From positions 248,001 through 312,000 of the forward strand of contig OZ037927.1 of assembly GCA_964035575.1 (NCBI GenBank): a stretch of DNA of 64,000 nucleotides, given 5' to 3'. This stretch comes from Rhynchopus sp. YZ270_cl-10. Its lineage: Eukaryota; Euglenozoa; Diplonemea; Diplonemida; Diplonemidae. The notes under the pieces were generated by a model. The model was given only the letters and a program-made list of their open reading frames with translations. It was not told the origin of the DNA and ran no database searches. The position numbers were made by a program, and so were the translations under genes. This document shows, piece after piece, positions 10,741 to 19,258 of this stretch. Every line of letters starts with the position of its first letter. Position 1 is the first letter of the stretch.

Positions 10741-11360
10741 TCCTCAAAATAGAACTGAATGAATCAGTGGGAGCTGAAGAAGTCGGCGGAGCTGTACAAT
10801 CGCCTGCGGAGCCTTGTGCAGACGCGTCGTCGAAACGCCACATAGACACTAGAGTCACCATTTTTCTACTTTTCCTTTTTCGTTTCCCCCCCCCTCCCCC
10901 TTTTATAGACTAGAGTGTACAGCCAGGCCTGGCTAGACGTCGTTAACAGCTTTGAACCAAGGAGGTTCATCGTGTCGTCAGCCACGCCCCTAAACCAACA
11001 AAAGACTACAAACAAAAACAAACTTACAAGAGGCCGCCCCGTACCCCCTCCAGGCAAATAAAAAAGTAAAAGAATGCCCTTCCTCAGTCCGGAAGTATCG
11101 CCTCAACCGGTCACCTGCCGTAAAAGAGAGAGAGGTTACAAAATAGGGGATCCTCCAAATTCCCGTTTTTCCCTTTTTTCCCTTTTCCCCTTAGTCATTT
11201 TTCCCGTTGCCTTGTCGAAAAAAAATTTTTTGGGTCAAAAAAAAAAAGTGAAAATTTTTCGCAAATTTCGATCCTACGACCACCCACAGGTGACGAAAAC
11301 TCGATTTTTTTTGAAAAAAAAAATTTTTTTTTTTGTACACGGTGCAGTCTGTCCTGGAAA
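10741..11360. other. Intergenic; further homopolymer-rich repeat material
   Basis: No gene recognised. 11140-11335 repeats the CCCGTTTTTCCC, then CCGTTGCCTTGTCG and A-run/T-run pattern also seen at 10360-10540. This gives a second, partial copy of the tail module of the dispersed repeat. Confidence 0.45.
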
Positions 11361-11602
11361 TGTCGGACCCTTTTGTCGGAGTCCGAGGGGGTCCGACAGT
11401 CGGACCCCCTGAGTCCGACAGTCGGACTCAGGGGTCCGACTGTCGGACTCACAGTCGGACCCCTGAGTCCGACTGCCGGACCCTGGGGTCCGACAGGCAC
11501 ACCCAGGTGCCCAGGTGCCCAGGTACCCAGGTGCCCAGGTACCCAGGTACCCAGGTACCCAGATACCCAGGTCCAGGTCCAGGAACAGGTACCCAGGAAC
11601 AG
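11361..11602. repeat. Two adjoining minisatellites (GTCCGAC-type and GTACCCAG-type)
   Basis: 11361-11493 is built of GTCCGACAGTCGGAC-like palindromic units with CCCCTGA linkers. 11501-11602 is built of CCCAGGTACCCAGGTGC-like units. The first type recurs at 18180-18286 and the second resembles the GTACCCA satellite at 16786-17793, so the same two motifs are neighbours in both places. Confidence 0.8.
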
Positions 11603-12544
11603 GAAAAAAGTCGTGAAAGAGCAACCACAGCTCCACATGACAAACACAAAAGTGTCCAGTCACGTGGGGCATTCATGCACTGAGGAGATAATGTTCCAAC
11701 AATTTACAAGAAAGATTACTTAACCTACTGCTGGAAATTGCCAGGTCGTAGTAACACACAAAGTGTGCCTCCGTTCGGGAAGACCGGATATTCTAGAGAC
11801 CAAAAAGGCCTCAAGAATATCTTCCGGTAGTCAAGGTATAACCGAGTGAACGGCCCAAGACCCCCGTGGAGAAGTTAAATGTTGTAATGCTATCAAGTAG
11901 AAACTGCGACCACTGTCTTACCCTCCTCAATGCATGGTGGAAGATGTCTTTGACAACCAATATCCTGTACCCAGGTACCCATATTCCCAGACCCACGCAG
12001 TACCACGTCGCAGTACTACGCAAAATTTACCACCAGACCCTGTCTTCGTGCACCTGAAGTGCAACGCCGCAGACAGGCCAAACATGCGTTGGACTCAGAG
12101 GAATGCCCGCTGTGCAGGTATCAAACATGAGAACCAACTCCCAGCAACAAGGGGCGCCTTTTGGCGGGCGTTGTTGAGGGTGTTTGGGGTGCAAAGTTTT
12201 CCACAATTTTGATGCGCGGGTACAGAAGTGTTGTCTTGTTCTTTCATCTCTAGGAATGTAAATGTCAATCGCGTTTAACTACCACGAGGGCTTGTTCAGT
12301 GAACCCACGAGGGGTCGAAGGGGGTTGGTTATCCCATATCTATCAAAGGTTGTGTCGACCAGGCGAATCCACTATGTTACGCTGTACGTTGTTAAATCCG
12401 AAGAAATAACACTTTAGCAGCCGCAGGAAGTTTGTTAAAAAGAGTGCCTCACGCTACACAAACCACCACCCGCGATTGACTTAGATGTTATAACAAAGAG
12501 AATTCAGAACAAAACAACACCCTGCCCCATACACACTAAATTGT
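11603..12544. other. Gene-free stretch
   Basis: No ORF of convincing composition, no repeat array and no RNA gene recognised. A few CCCAGGTACCCA words near 11970 echo the neighbouring minisatellite. Confidence 0.3.
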
Positions 12545-12762
12545 CATGCTTCAAGAGCATGCCTGGGCCAAAATTACTGTGACAAAAAGGCAACAAGACC
12601 ACCCACAAGGAGTGTGAAATGTGCACTGGTTTTCTGGGGGAACGCAATATTTTCTTGTGCCTCGTCCTCCGCAAGCAGAGGACAGACTTTCCGGAAGGTT
12701 TCCAAAGTCGAATTTCTTGCACTAGCTATGCTCCCTGGGTTAAATGGCAATAGCAGTGACTG
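12545..12762. repeat. Dispersed repeat, inverted relative to 44973-45152
   Basis: The sequence from CATGCTTCAAGAGCATG through the segment ending GGCAATAGCAGTGACTGA matches the reverse complement of 44973-45152 apart from small indels. It starts with a perfect 17-nt hairpin word. The copy at 45 kb is embedded in a larger foldback composite. Confidence 0.65.
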
Positions 12763-13538
12763 ACAAAGTGTACCCATCCCCCTTCCACCCCAGATCTTAG
12801 TCCGCAAACTCAGAATGGATTGATGCGGGTGATACTCTTTGGATTTTGAGTTGCTGAATGTCGGAGACGCGGCGAGGCTTCTCATCACAATCGCAGATGC
12901 AGTTCAGATTTCACGATCCTGTGATGAGTGTAAATGTGGAGTGTGATTAATGAATGAAATGTATGGTGTAGAAACGCAGTTATCGGGAAAGGTGGGTTAA
13001 TGTGGTAAAAAAAGTGGATAAAACTCGTGTAATTTTGTGGATTCCCACAAAGGTGGGTGATAATGTGCCCTTTTGTCACTCAATTGTAACCGAGAATGTA
13101 TGGGAGAATGAAATTTTATTTCCCAACCCAACAACAACGATAAAGCGTGAAGACAATAAATGAAATCAAAGCGGAATAAATTTGAGGTTTTGTGAGGCAC
13201 TCAACGAGTGTGCCGGCTCTGTGGCGTCACGGAGCCACCAACACTCCCCAGTCATTTTTCCTGCGCTTCCAGGAAAACTCGCGTTTGCGACCAGGCCGAA
13301 ACGAAAAAATTTAATTCACAGCAAACAGGTGTGAGGGAGAAGAAAAGAAAGTGAACAAAAACGAAAAAACAATGTTTTTCTGAAATGTGATGTTGTTGGG
13401 GTGGGGAGAATAAAACAGTTCCAGAAAAGCTCCTGCGTCGGTTTTCTTTTGGTTAAAAAAATCACTCAGTAAAAAAAAGAACTTTTTCATCACTCCCCTC
13501 AAACACCCTCAAACACTGCCAAAACGAAGAAGGACAGG
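12763..13538. other. Gene-free, AT-rich
   Basis: Nothing recognised beyond a short hairpin near 13208-13245 (GGCTCTGTGGCGTCACGGAGCC). No coding texture. Confidence 0.3.
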
Positions 13539-13697
13539 ATGTATGACACTTACGGATACCAAGTCTCAGCGGGTATGAGAAGCAAGGAGGTGTACAAGAA
13601 GAAATGGGACGAGTTCTTGCGGTTTTCAAACCTCGAGCGACTTGGTCCGCTTTGTATTGACACGGACCTCGACACCCCGACATGTACTGGCTTTTGA
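13539..13697 (+). CDS. ORF fragment with YKKKWDEFLRF motif
   Basis: A 52-codon plus-strand frame from an ATG. The segment MYDTYGYQVSAG then MRSKEVYKKKWDEFLRFSNL resembles the minus-strand fragment at 14187-14414 (DVYDNLFDDMNSG then VQYRKTWDDFLRFNRL). The shared YxKxWD-FLRF core recalls the helical N-terminal, core-binding region of tyrosine recombinases, but that is only a resemblance. Probably a fragment of a repeated gene or element. Confidence 0.35.
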   Translation: MYDTYGYQVSAGMRSKEVYKKKWDEFLRFSNLERLGPLCIDTDLDTPTCTGF

Positions 13698-14186
13698 GAA
13701 AGGCAGTCGGTTCCTCGGTAGATTGCGTGCAAGTGAGGGAATATCCATCTGCTTGGAAGACGTCAAAACACCAAACATAGTATTTCGCGACATAAAGGGC
13801 AGATCAAATACTCACTGCCTTACATTCTCGGTTACAATTGAGTGACACAAAGGGCATATAATCTGCAAAATTACACGAGTTTTATTTCACTGAGTTAGAT
13901 AATTATTATCTCATGAAATAAAGTGAACATTATTTCACGAGGTGGTGGGTGACTCAAACTGGGGCTCAACTTCACGAAGCGAGTGGAGTTCAGCATTTTG
14001 ATTTCATGAGTGAAGTGAGTGTAATCATAAAAGTGATGTCACGAGCGATAGCGAGTGGGTATCACGTATTCCAGTTTGTGAATCACCCATCAGTTAAATA
14101 ATGTTCACTTTAGTTTTCGATTCGTAATTTTATACCACGCGTGAAAAACGTAAACAGGTGAAAAAGTGAGTGAAATAAGATTCGTT

Positions 14187-14414
14187 TTATTTCACGCAAA
14201 TCGTGAAGGATTGGGTGGGGGAGTGAAATAAAAGATCACGGAGTGATCTGAAGGACACGACGTGTTCTTCCCTGGGCTCGTTCGCTCCTGAAAGTCTGTT
14301 GAAACGGAGGAAATCGTCCCATGTTTTCCTGTACTGCACACCACTGTTCATGTCGTCGAACAAGTTGTCATATACATCCTCCATCTCCGCAAACTTGCGC
14401 GTGGGTTTAGGCAT
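14187..14414 (-). CDS. ORF fragment with YRKTWDDFLRF motif
   Basis: A 75-residue frame from the ATG at 14414: MPKPTRKFAEMEDVYDNLF, then DDMNSGVQYRKTWDDFLRF. It is clearly related to the fragment at 13539-13697, which faces the other way. Function unknown. The C-terminal part (LFHSPTQSFTICVK) runs into the repeated TTATTTCAC words, so the end is probably not native. Confidence 0.35.
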   Translation of the reverse strand: MPKPTRKFAEMEDVYDNLFDDMNSGVQYRKTWDDFLRFNRLSGANEPREEHVVSFRSLRDLLFHSPTQSFTICVK

Positions 14415-14506
14415 GTGTGTAAGAGGCAATAAATAATCTGTAATTTGAAGTGTGGTGGTGTGAGGGGTGAAATACGTTTTTCACTTGTGGAATAAAATTA
14501 CATATT

Positions 14507-14654
14507 GAGTGAAATAAGAACATTTTCTTGCACTTGCCACTAAAAAGGCACCCTCGTGACTCTCTCACTCTTATTCCCCTCGCTTCGCTCGGGAAATAAC
14601 GCACTCGGGCACCTTTTCAGTGGCGCGTGAAATAAAATAGTTCTTATTTCACTC
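14507..14654. mobile_element. Foldback hairpin element, ~148 bp
   Basis: Outer arms at 14507-14521 (GAGTGAAATAAGAAC) and 14640-14654 are perfect inverted repeats. Inside them TGCCACTAAAAAGGCACC and GGCACCTTTTCAGTGGC form a second imperfect pair. The centre holds CGCTTCGCTCGGG. This is MITE-like: short, no ORF, almost fully palindromic. Confidence 0.6.
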
Positions 14655-15055
14655 GAATAAATAGTTATTATCTCACGGGCAATAATGTTGTGCTGCGTTT
14701 TCGAAATTCCTACAGTATATTTGACAAATGATGTATGACCACCTAGTACGGGGCGTCAAGGTTGGGTATGGTGAACAGTTCCTCGAAGTCCTATGACTGC
14801 AACCCTTTTGGTTGCATGCGCAGATCTCCTCCACATTGCTTTTGCGCCTACTCTCGGCATGGGTTTTGTTTTGTTCTTTGTGTGCGGAGATAATGTCTAC
14901 TGTATTTTGTGTAATCTCCAGGAAGGAATTTCGAAAACGCGGCTAAACATTATTACACAAGTGAGATAAAAAATTGTTGGCTCTCTCTCTGTTGTTTTGG
15001 CTTTTGTTTTTTTGTCTATTTGTGACGAGGCCTGGAACACCTGAACATAGGCATA
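14655..15055. other. Gene-free stretch left of the Tc1-like element
   Basis: No gene or RNA recognised. It ends at the TA dinucleotide (15054-15055) that forms the left target duplication of the transposon. Confidence 0.3.
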
Positions 15056-16460
15056 CAGTGTGACACAGAATTAATGGCCGATGACGACATTTTGTAAAAA
15101 TTGTTATATTATTCTAAAAAATAGGCAAAATTTGACTCATTTCATTGCATTTTCAACTGGCCGTGTATGAAAAGTGTGTGTGTGGGGAAAATATTAACAT
15201 GGAAATATCCCTTTTTGGTAAAAAAGGGTGTATGTGTAAAAAAAAAAAAATACAGTGTAGCAGTACAAATGAGTGGGTGCACAAAAATAAATAGAGCATG
15301 CATTAGTATTTTGTGTGCATTCCGTTGGAATTGCGAACTGCGTCTAGGCGTCGTGGCATTGACATGATGTAACGTGCAACGAAGCTATTGTCCATCTTGG
15401 ACCATTCCTTGTTGATGGCACGTTTAAGTGCTGACACGTCTTTGGGCTCCCGTTCGTTGACTGCAGTCTGCAGCTTGGCCCACAGGTTCTCAATAGGATT
15501 GAGATCAGGGGAGTTGCCTGGCCAGTCAGCTTTAGGGAGGAACGAGAAAGGTTGGGAGGAGAGGAATGCTTGAGTAACGTTCGCAGTGTGGCAGGGTGCC
15601 CCATCCTGCTGAAACGTGTAGCTACTGTCAGGCAGGAGTTCTTTTATTTCTTTGAGCGCTTTCTGTAAGACGAGCGTACGGTACTTCTCTGCATTGAGAG
15701 CACCGTCATAGAAATAGAGCTTCGTCTTACCTCTGGTGGTGATTCCTCCCCAGACGTGAACCTTCTGCGTAGCCCTGACCTTATCAACGGTTGGGGGCGG
15801 CTCATCACCATCTGCAACCCAGACAACATCGTTCTTCTTGCTCACCCGAGAAAAAAGCCAAAAGTCTTTTTCATCGGTGAACATCACCTTTGACCAGTCG
15901 GTGTTTCGATGCGTTTCAGCAAACTCTATCCGGGCAGTGATGTTCTTTTCCGAGAGCTTTGGTTTGCTCTTCGTTTGAACGGGCTTCAGCCCCTTCTCCT
16001 TCAGGCACCTGCGGACACTCTCCCTCGAAATCTGTAGTCGCGACGCTACTTTCCTGCAAGACTGAAACCGCTTGCCCCGCATGTGTCTAACCACCCTATT
16101 CTTAACGGTGTCGGTGGTGGCCGATCTCTTGCGTCCCCTCCCTGGCTTGTCCGAAAAATTCCGCTCTCCAGCGCGGTACTCCTTCACCCACCTACCCAAA
16201 CTCCTCTTCGCAACGTTCAGCAACTCCGCCACCTCATCATGGCTCTTACCGCCAACAACGACTAGCGACGTTGCCTGTAGGCGCAACCCTTCCCTCGTGG
16301 CCTCAGTGTTCACTTTACCCTTAACCATTATATTTTTGCTTTTATTGTGTTCCTGGGCGTAAATATTTTATGTTTTGGGGGTGTTTTGAATATGTCCTTG
16401 TCAAAATTTGCCGTTTTTTTATAAAATGTCTTCATCGGCCATTAATTCTGTGTCACACTG
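15056..16460 (-). mobile_element. Tc1/mariner-like DNA transposon, whole
   Basis: 1,405 bp bounded by terminal inverted repeats of about 48 nt that begin CAGTGTGACACAGAATTAAT and differ at only about two positions between ends. TA dinucleotides flank both sides (15054-15055 and 16461-16462), the expected target duplication. A single uninterrupted transposase gene lies inside on the minus strand. High terminal similarity plus an intact gene point to recent insertion. Confidence 0.93.
15303..16328 (-). CDS. Tc1-like transposase, DD37E
   Basis: 341 residues from the ATG at 16328. It catalyses cut-and-paste transposition, binding the terminal inverted repeats. Residues ~10-55 and ~74-110 form two helix-turn-helix units separated by a GRGRKRS linker of the GRPR type. 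The catalytic triad is D152 (MFTDEKDFW), D242 (QQDGAPCH) and E280 (NPIENLW). There are 37 residues between the second D and the E, giving DD37E rather than the classical DD34E of Tc1. WPGNSPDLNPIENLW is the family signature. No stop or frameshift, so it may be functional. It stands alone in the element. Confidence 0.95.
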   Translation of the reverse strand: MVKGKVNTEATREGLRLQATSLVVVGGKSHDEVAELLNVAKRSLGRWVKEYRAGERNFSDKPGRGRKRSATTDTVKNRVVRHMRGKRFQSCRKVASRLQISRESVRRCLKEKGLKPVQTKSKPKLSEKNITARIEFAETHRNTDWSKVMFTDEKDFWLFSRVSKKNDVVWVADGDEPPPTVDKVRATQKVHVWGGITTRGKTKLYFYDGALNAEKYRTLVLQKALKEIKELLPDSSYTFQQDGAPCHTANVTQAFLSSQPFSFLPKADWPGNSPDLNPIENLWAKLQTAVNEREPKDVSALKRAINKEWSKMDNSFVARYIMSMPRRLDAVRNSNGMHTKY

Positions 16461-16785
16461 TATCTGGAAAATCTATCTGAGGTGTGGCAAATTAAATATA
16501 TTCAAGCGTGTGGTTGAGGCGCACCTAAACATAAGTAAGTGCCAAGTCTGAACATTTATTTTCAGAGGCCTTAGTGAGGCTGTTTCGGCCTCGTTGCATT
16601 GTATCATGATGTAATAAGGTTCACATACTTTCGATTCAAAGAAGAGAAAGCACACAAGAAAATAAAATGCTGCAAACCACTGGGTGTGTTGTTTGCATCT
16701 ACACAAGTAACTGAAAGTTAAACATTTACATACCTTGTCTTCCCCGTAGCCTCCGCCTTCGCTGCTGTCAAGCTGCCTTCTCTTG
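16461..16785. other. Short gene-free link
   Basis: No gene recognised between the transposon and the satellite. Confidence 0.3.
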
Positions 16786-17793
16786 GTACCCAGTACCCAG
16801 TACCCAGTACCCAGTACCCAGTACCCAGTACCCAGTACCCAGTACCCAGTACCCAGTACCCAGTACCCAGTACCCAGTACCCAGTACCCAGTACCCAGTA
16901 CCCAGTACCCAGTACCCAGTACCCAGTACCCAGTACCCAGTACCCAGTACCCAGTACCCAGTACCCAGTACCCAGTACCCAGTACCCAGTACCCAGCACC
17001 CAGTACCCAGTACCCAGTACCCAGTACCCAGTACCCAGTACCCAGTACCCAGTACCCAGTACCCAGTACCCAGTACCCAGTACCCAGTACCCAGTACCCA
17101 GTACCCAGTACCCAGTACCCAGTACCCAGTACCCAGTACCCAGTACCCAGTACCCAGTACCCAGTACCCAGTACCCAGTACCCAGTACCCAGTACCCAGT
17201 ACCCAGTACCCAGTACCCAGTACCCAGTACCCAGTACCCAGTACCCAGTACCCAGTACCCAGTACCCAGTACCCAGTACCCAGTACCCAGTACCCAGTAC
17301 CCAGTACCCAGTACCCAGTACCCAGTACCCAGTACCCAGTACCCAGTACCCAGTACCCAGTACCCAGTACCCAGTACCCAGTACCCAGTACCCAGTACCC
17401 AGTACCCAGTACCCAGTACCCAGTACCCAGTACCCAGTACCCAGTACCCAGTACCCAGTACCCAGTACCCAGTACCCAGTACCCAGTACCCAGTACCCAG
17501 TACCCAGTACCCAGTACCCAGTACCCAGTACCCAGCACCCAGTACCCAGTACCCAGTACCCAGTACCCAGTACCCAGTACCCAGTACCCAGTACCCAGTA
17601 CCCAGTACCCAGTACCCAGTACCCAGTACCCAGTACCCAGTACCCAGTACCCAGTACCCAGTACCCAGTACCCAGTACCCAGTACCCAGCACCCAGTACC
17701 CAGTACCCAGTACCCAGTACCCAGTACCCAGTACCCAGTACCCAGTACCCAGTACCCAGTACCCAGTACCCAGTACCCAGTACCCAGTACCCA
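16786..17793. repeat. Satellite of heptamer GTACCCA, 144 copies
   Basis: 1,008 bp of uninterrupted GTACCCA units (7 x 144). Only three units seen are variants, reading GCACCCA (near 16996, 17534 and 17690). Because 7 is coprime to 3 and no frame has a stop, long ORFs appear on both strands (VPSTQYP or WVLGTGY repeats); these are artefacts. The minus strand reads GGGTACT repeated, that is G3 runs spaced by four bases, a strong G-quadruplex pattern. The homogeneity implies recent expansion. Confidence 0.97.
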
Positions 17794-18330
17794 GGTCGCC
17801 CCCTGGTTGGTCGAGAACCTAAAAATGCAAAAAAACGCAAAATTCATGTGTTTTGACCATGTCTGGGTACACCAAATACACACCTCTGAACAAGCCTATA
17901 CCCAGTAGTAGGCAACAAGCGCTATTTTTTGACCAAGAAAAAAAAAATCCCCCAAAAATTGGGTGTAGTAGGTAGGGCCCAAAAAATCCAAAGAAAACCT
18001 CAGATTGACCAAACAATGAAAAAAATTTTCAAGTCAAATTTTCAGCCAAAATACGGCTATTTTGGTTATACCATGTGTACTGTAGTGGCTATACAAGGCG
18101 ATTTTCGGCCAAAAAAATTTTTTTTGGCCAAAAAAAAAATTTTTTTTTCGGCCCAAAAAAAAAAAATTTTTTTTTTTTGGGTCCGACTGTCGGACCCCAG
18201 AGTCCGACAGTCGGACCCCAGAGTCCGACAGACGGACTCCAGAGTCCGTCTGTCGGACCCCTGAGTCCGACTGTCGGACTCAGGGGGTAAGTCCGTTATT
18301 TACACACTCCAAGCACGACAGACCGCACCG
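17794..18330. repeat. Dispersed-repeat remnant plus GTCCGAC minisatellite
   Basis: 17815-17890 is a diverged inverted copy of the head of the 10175 repeat. 18110-18180 is alternating A and T runs with GGCC words. 18180-18286 is made of GTCCGACTGTCGGACCC-like palindromic units, the same type as 11361-11493. No gene. Confidence 0.6.
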
Positions 18331-18567
18331 TGTATACAACAGACGAAGCGGTACGCGTACGGTTGTAAAGAAATAATACAGACCGAAATGTTTGGGCGTC
18401 TTCGGTTCGAATGATTGGAATTGTGTGTGTAGTTCAGACATAAATACTGGCTCTTCTATCTTGTTCTTTTATTCATTGTTTTCCTTTCATTGCCCTTTGC
18501 TTGTGCTCCCCGACTCCAATTCAACCAACACTTACAGAGGGGGGTCAAAAAGTTATTAGCGTTTTTC

Positions 18568-18570
<3 letters not shown>
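18331..18570 (+). repeat. Retroelement direct repeat A1
   Basis: Starts TGTATACAACAGACG and ends GCGTTTTTCATT, just before a poly-A run. It is repeated at 24389-24628 (A2). Confidence 0.9.
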
Positions 18571-18605
<35 letters not shown>

Positions 18606-18690
18606 GTACTTCATTGGTCCCCACCAGTGGAGTCCCCCATACAGGAGGAAGGGAGGGGGCTTGCCCTCTCCCACCATACTACACGCGAAT

Positions 18691-19191
18691 ATGACTCTCC
18701 TTTTAAGGAGATATGATATGGCGATTGCTCAGTCGCGGGCTATGATGGATGAGGCGGTGACTGAGGAAAAGTGGTGTGCTGCGGCCGACCTGGTGTCAGC
18801 TGCATGCACTCTATCGGGGCTGATCTCGCAGCTCACGATAGAGGTGGCAGAAGAGGAAACGGCGGTGCAACCGCCACATGACGAGACACCGCGGGCCGTA
18901 GCGCTTGCGATGTTGGTGCGAGCAGCAGCAGCGACTTGCACCGAAGACGAGACACCCGGCGCCTGCTTCCCCGCAGGAGCCACCACAACAGCGACCCCCA
19001 CCATGACGTGCACCACCGGTGGGAAGGTCAAGACGCCTCACAAGGCGCTGAAGAACAAGCCCCCGCCGCCGCCCCCACCCGACCGTGGGTTGACTGCAGC
19101 CAGGAAGCCAGTGCCGCCGCCGCCGCCCAATCGAGACTGGACGACGACAACCGCCATGAGCATTGCATGGAGTAACTCCGGCATCACTTAG
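18691..19191 (+). CDS. Retroelement ORF1, small protein
   Basis: A 166-residue frame from ATG 18691. The N-terminal half looks helical (DMAIAQSRAMMDEAVTEEKW); the C-terminal part is Ala/Thr then Pro-rich (KNKPPPPPPPDRG). Its position ahead of the Gag-like frame suggests a leader or accessory protein of the element. No known domain. Confidence 0.5.
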   Translation: MTLLLRRYDMAIAQSRAMMDEAVTEEKWCAAADLVSAACTLSGLISQLTIEVAEEETAVQPPHDETPRAVALAMLVRAAAATCTEDETPGACFPAGATTTATPTMTCTTGGKVKTPHKALKNKPPPPPPPDRGLTAARKPVPPPPPNRDWTTTTAMSIAWSNSGIT

Positions 19192-19258
19192 ACGCGTGTA
19201 GTATAGTGGAGTTCATCTTCGGGTGTCTACACTAATACAACCAAGTTTTCAAAAAAAA

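Larger units (their letters stand above)
13860..14700. repeat. Field of GTGAAATAA / TTATTTCAC inverted words
   Basis: The nonamer TTATTTCAC and its complement GTGAAATAA, with near variants, recur many times on both strands across ~840 nt (for example near 13880, 13915, 13950, 14190, 14510, 14630 and 14645), often next to AATTATTATCTCA. The region would fold extensively. It surrounds the ORF fragment at 14187-14414. Confidence 0.55.

Noticed and set aside
15303-16328. Transposase as a domesticated host gene
   Set aside because: It is enclosed by matching terminal inverted repeats and TA duplications, so it is an ordinary transposon gene.
16786-17793. GTACCCA array as a telomere
   Set aside because: It is internal, lacks the TTAGGG-like core of known telomeres and both sides continue into ordinary sequence.
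16473-17840. Long frames of WVLGTGY or VPSTQYP repeats on both strands
   Set aside because: They are translations of the GTACCCA satellite, which has no stop in any frame; no gene signal beyond the array.
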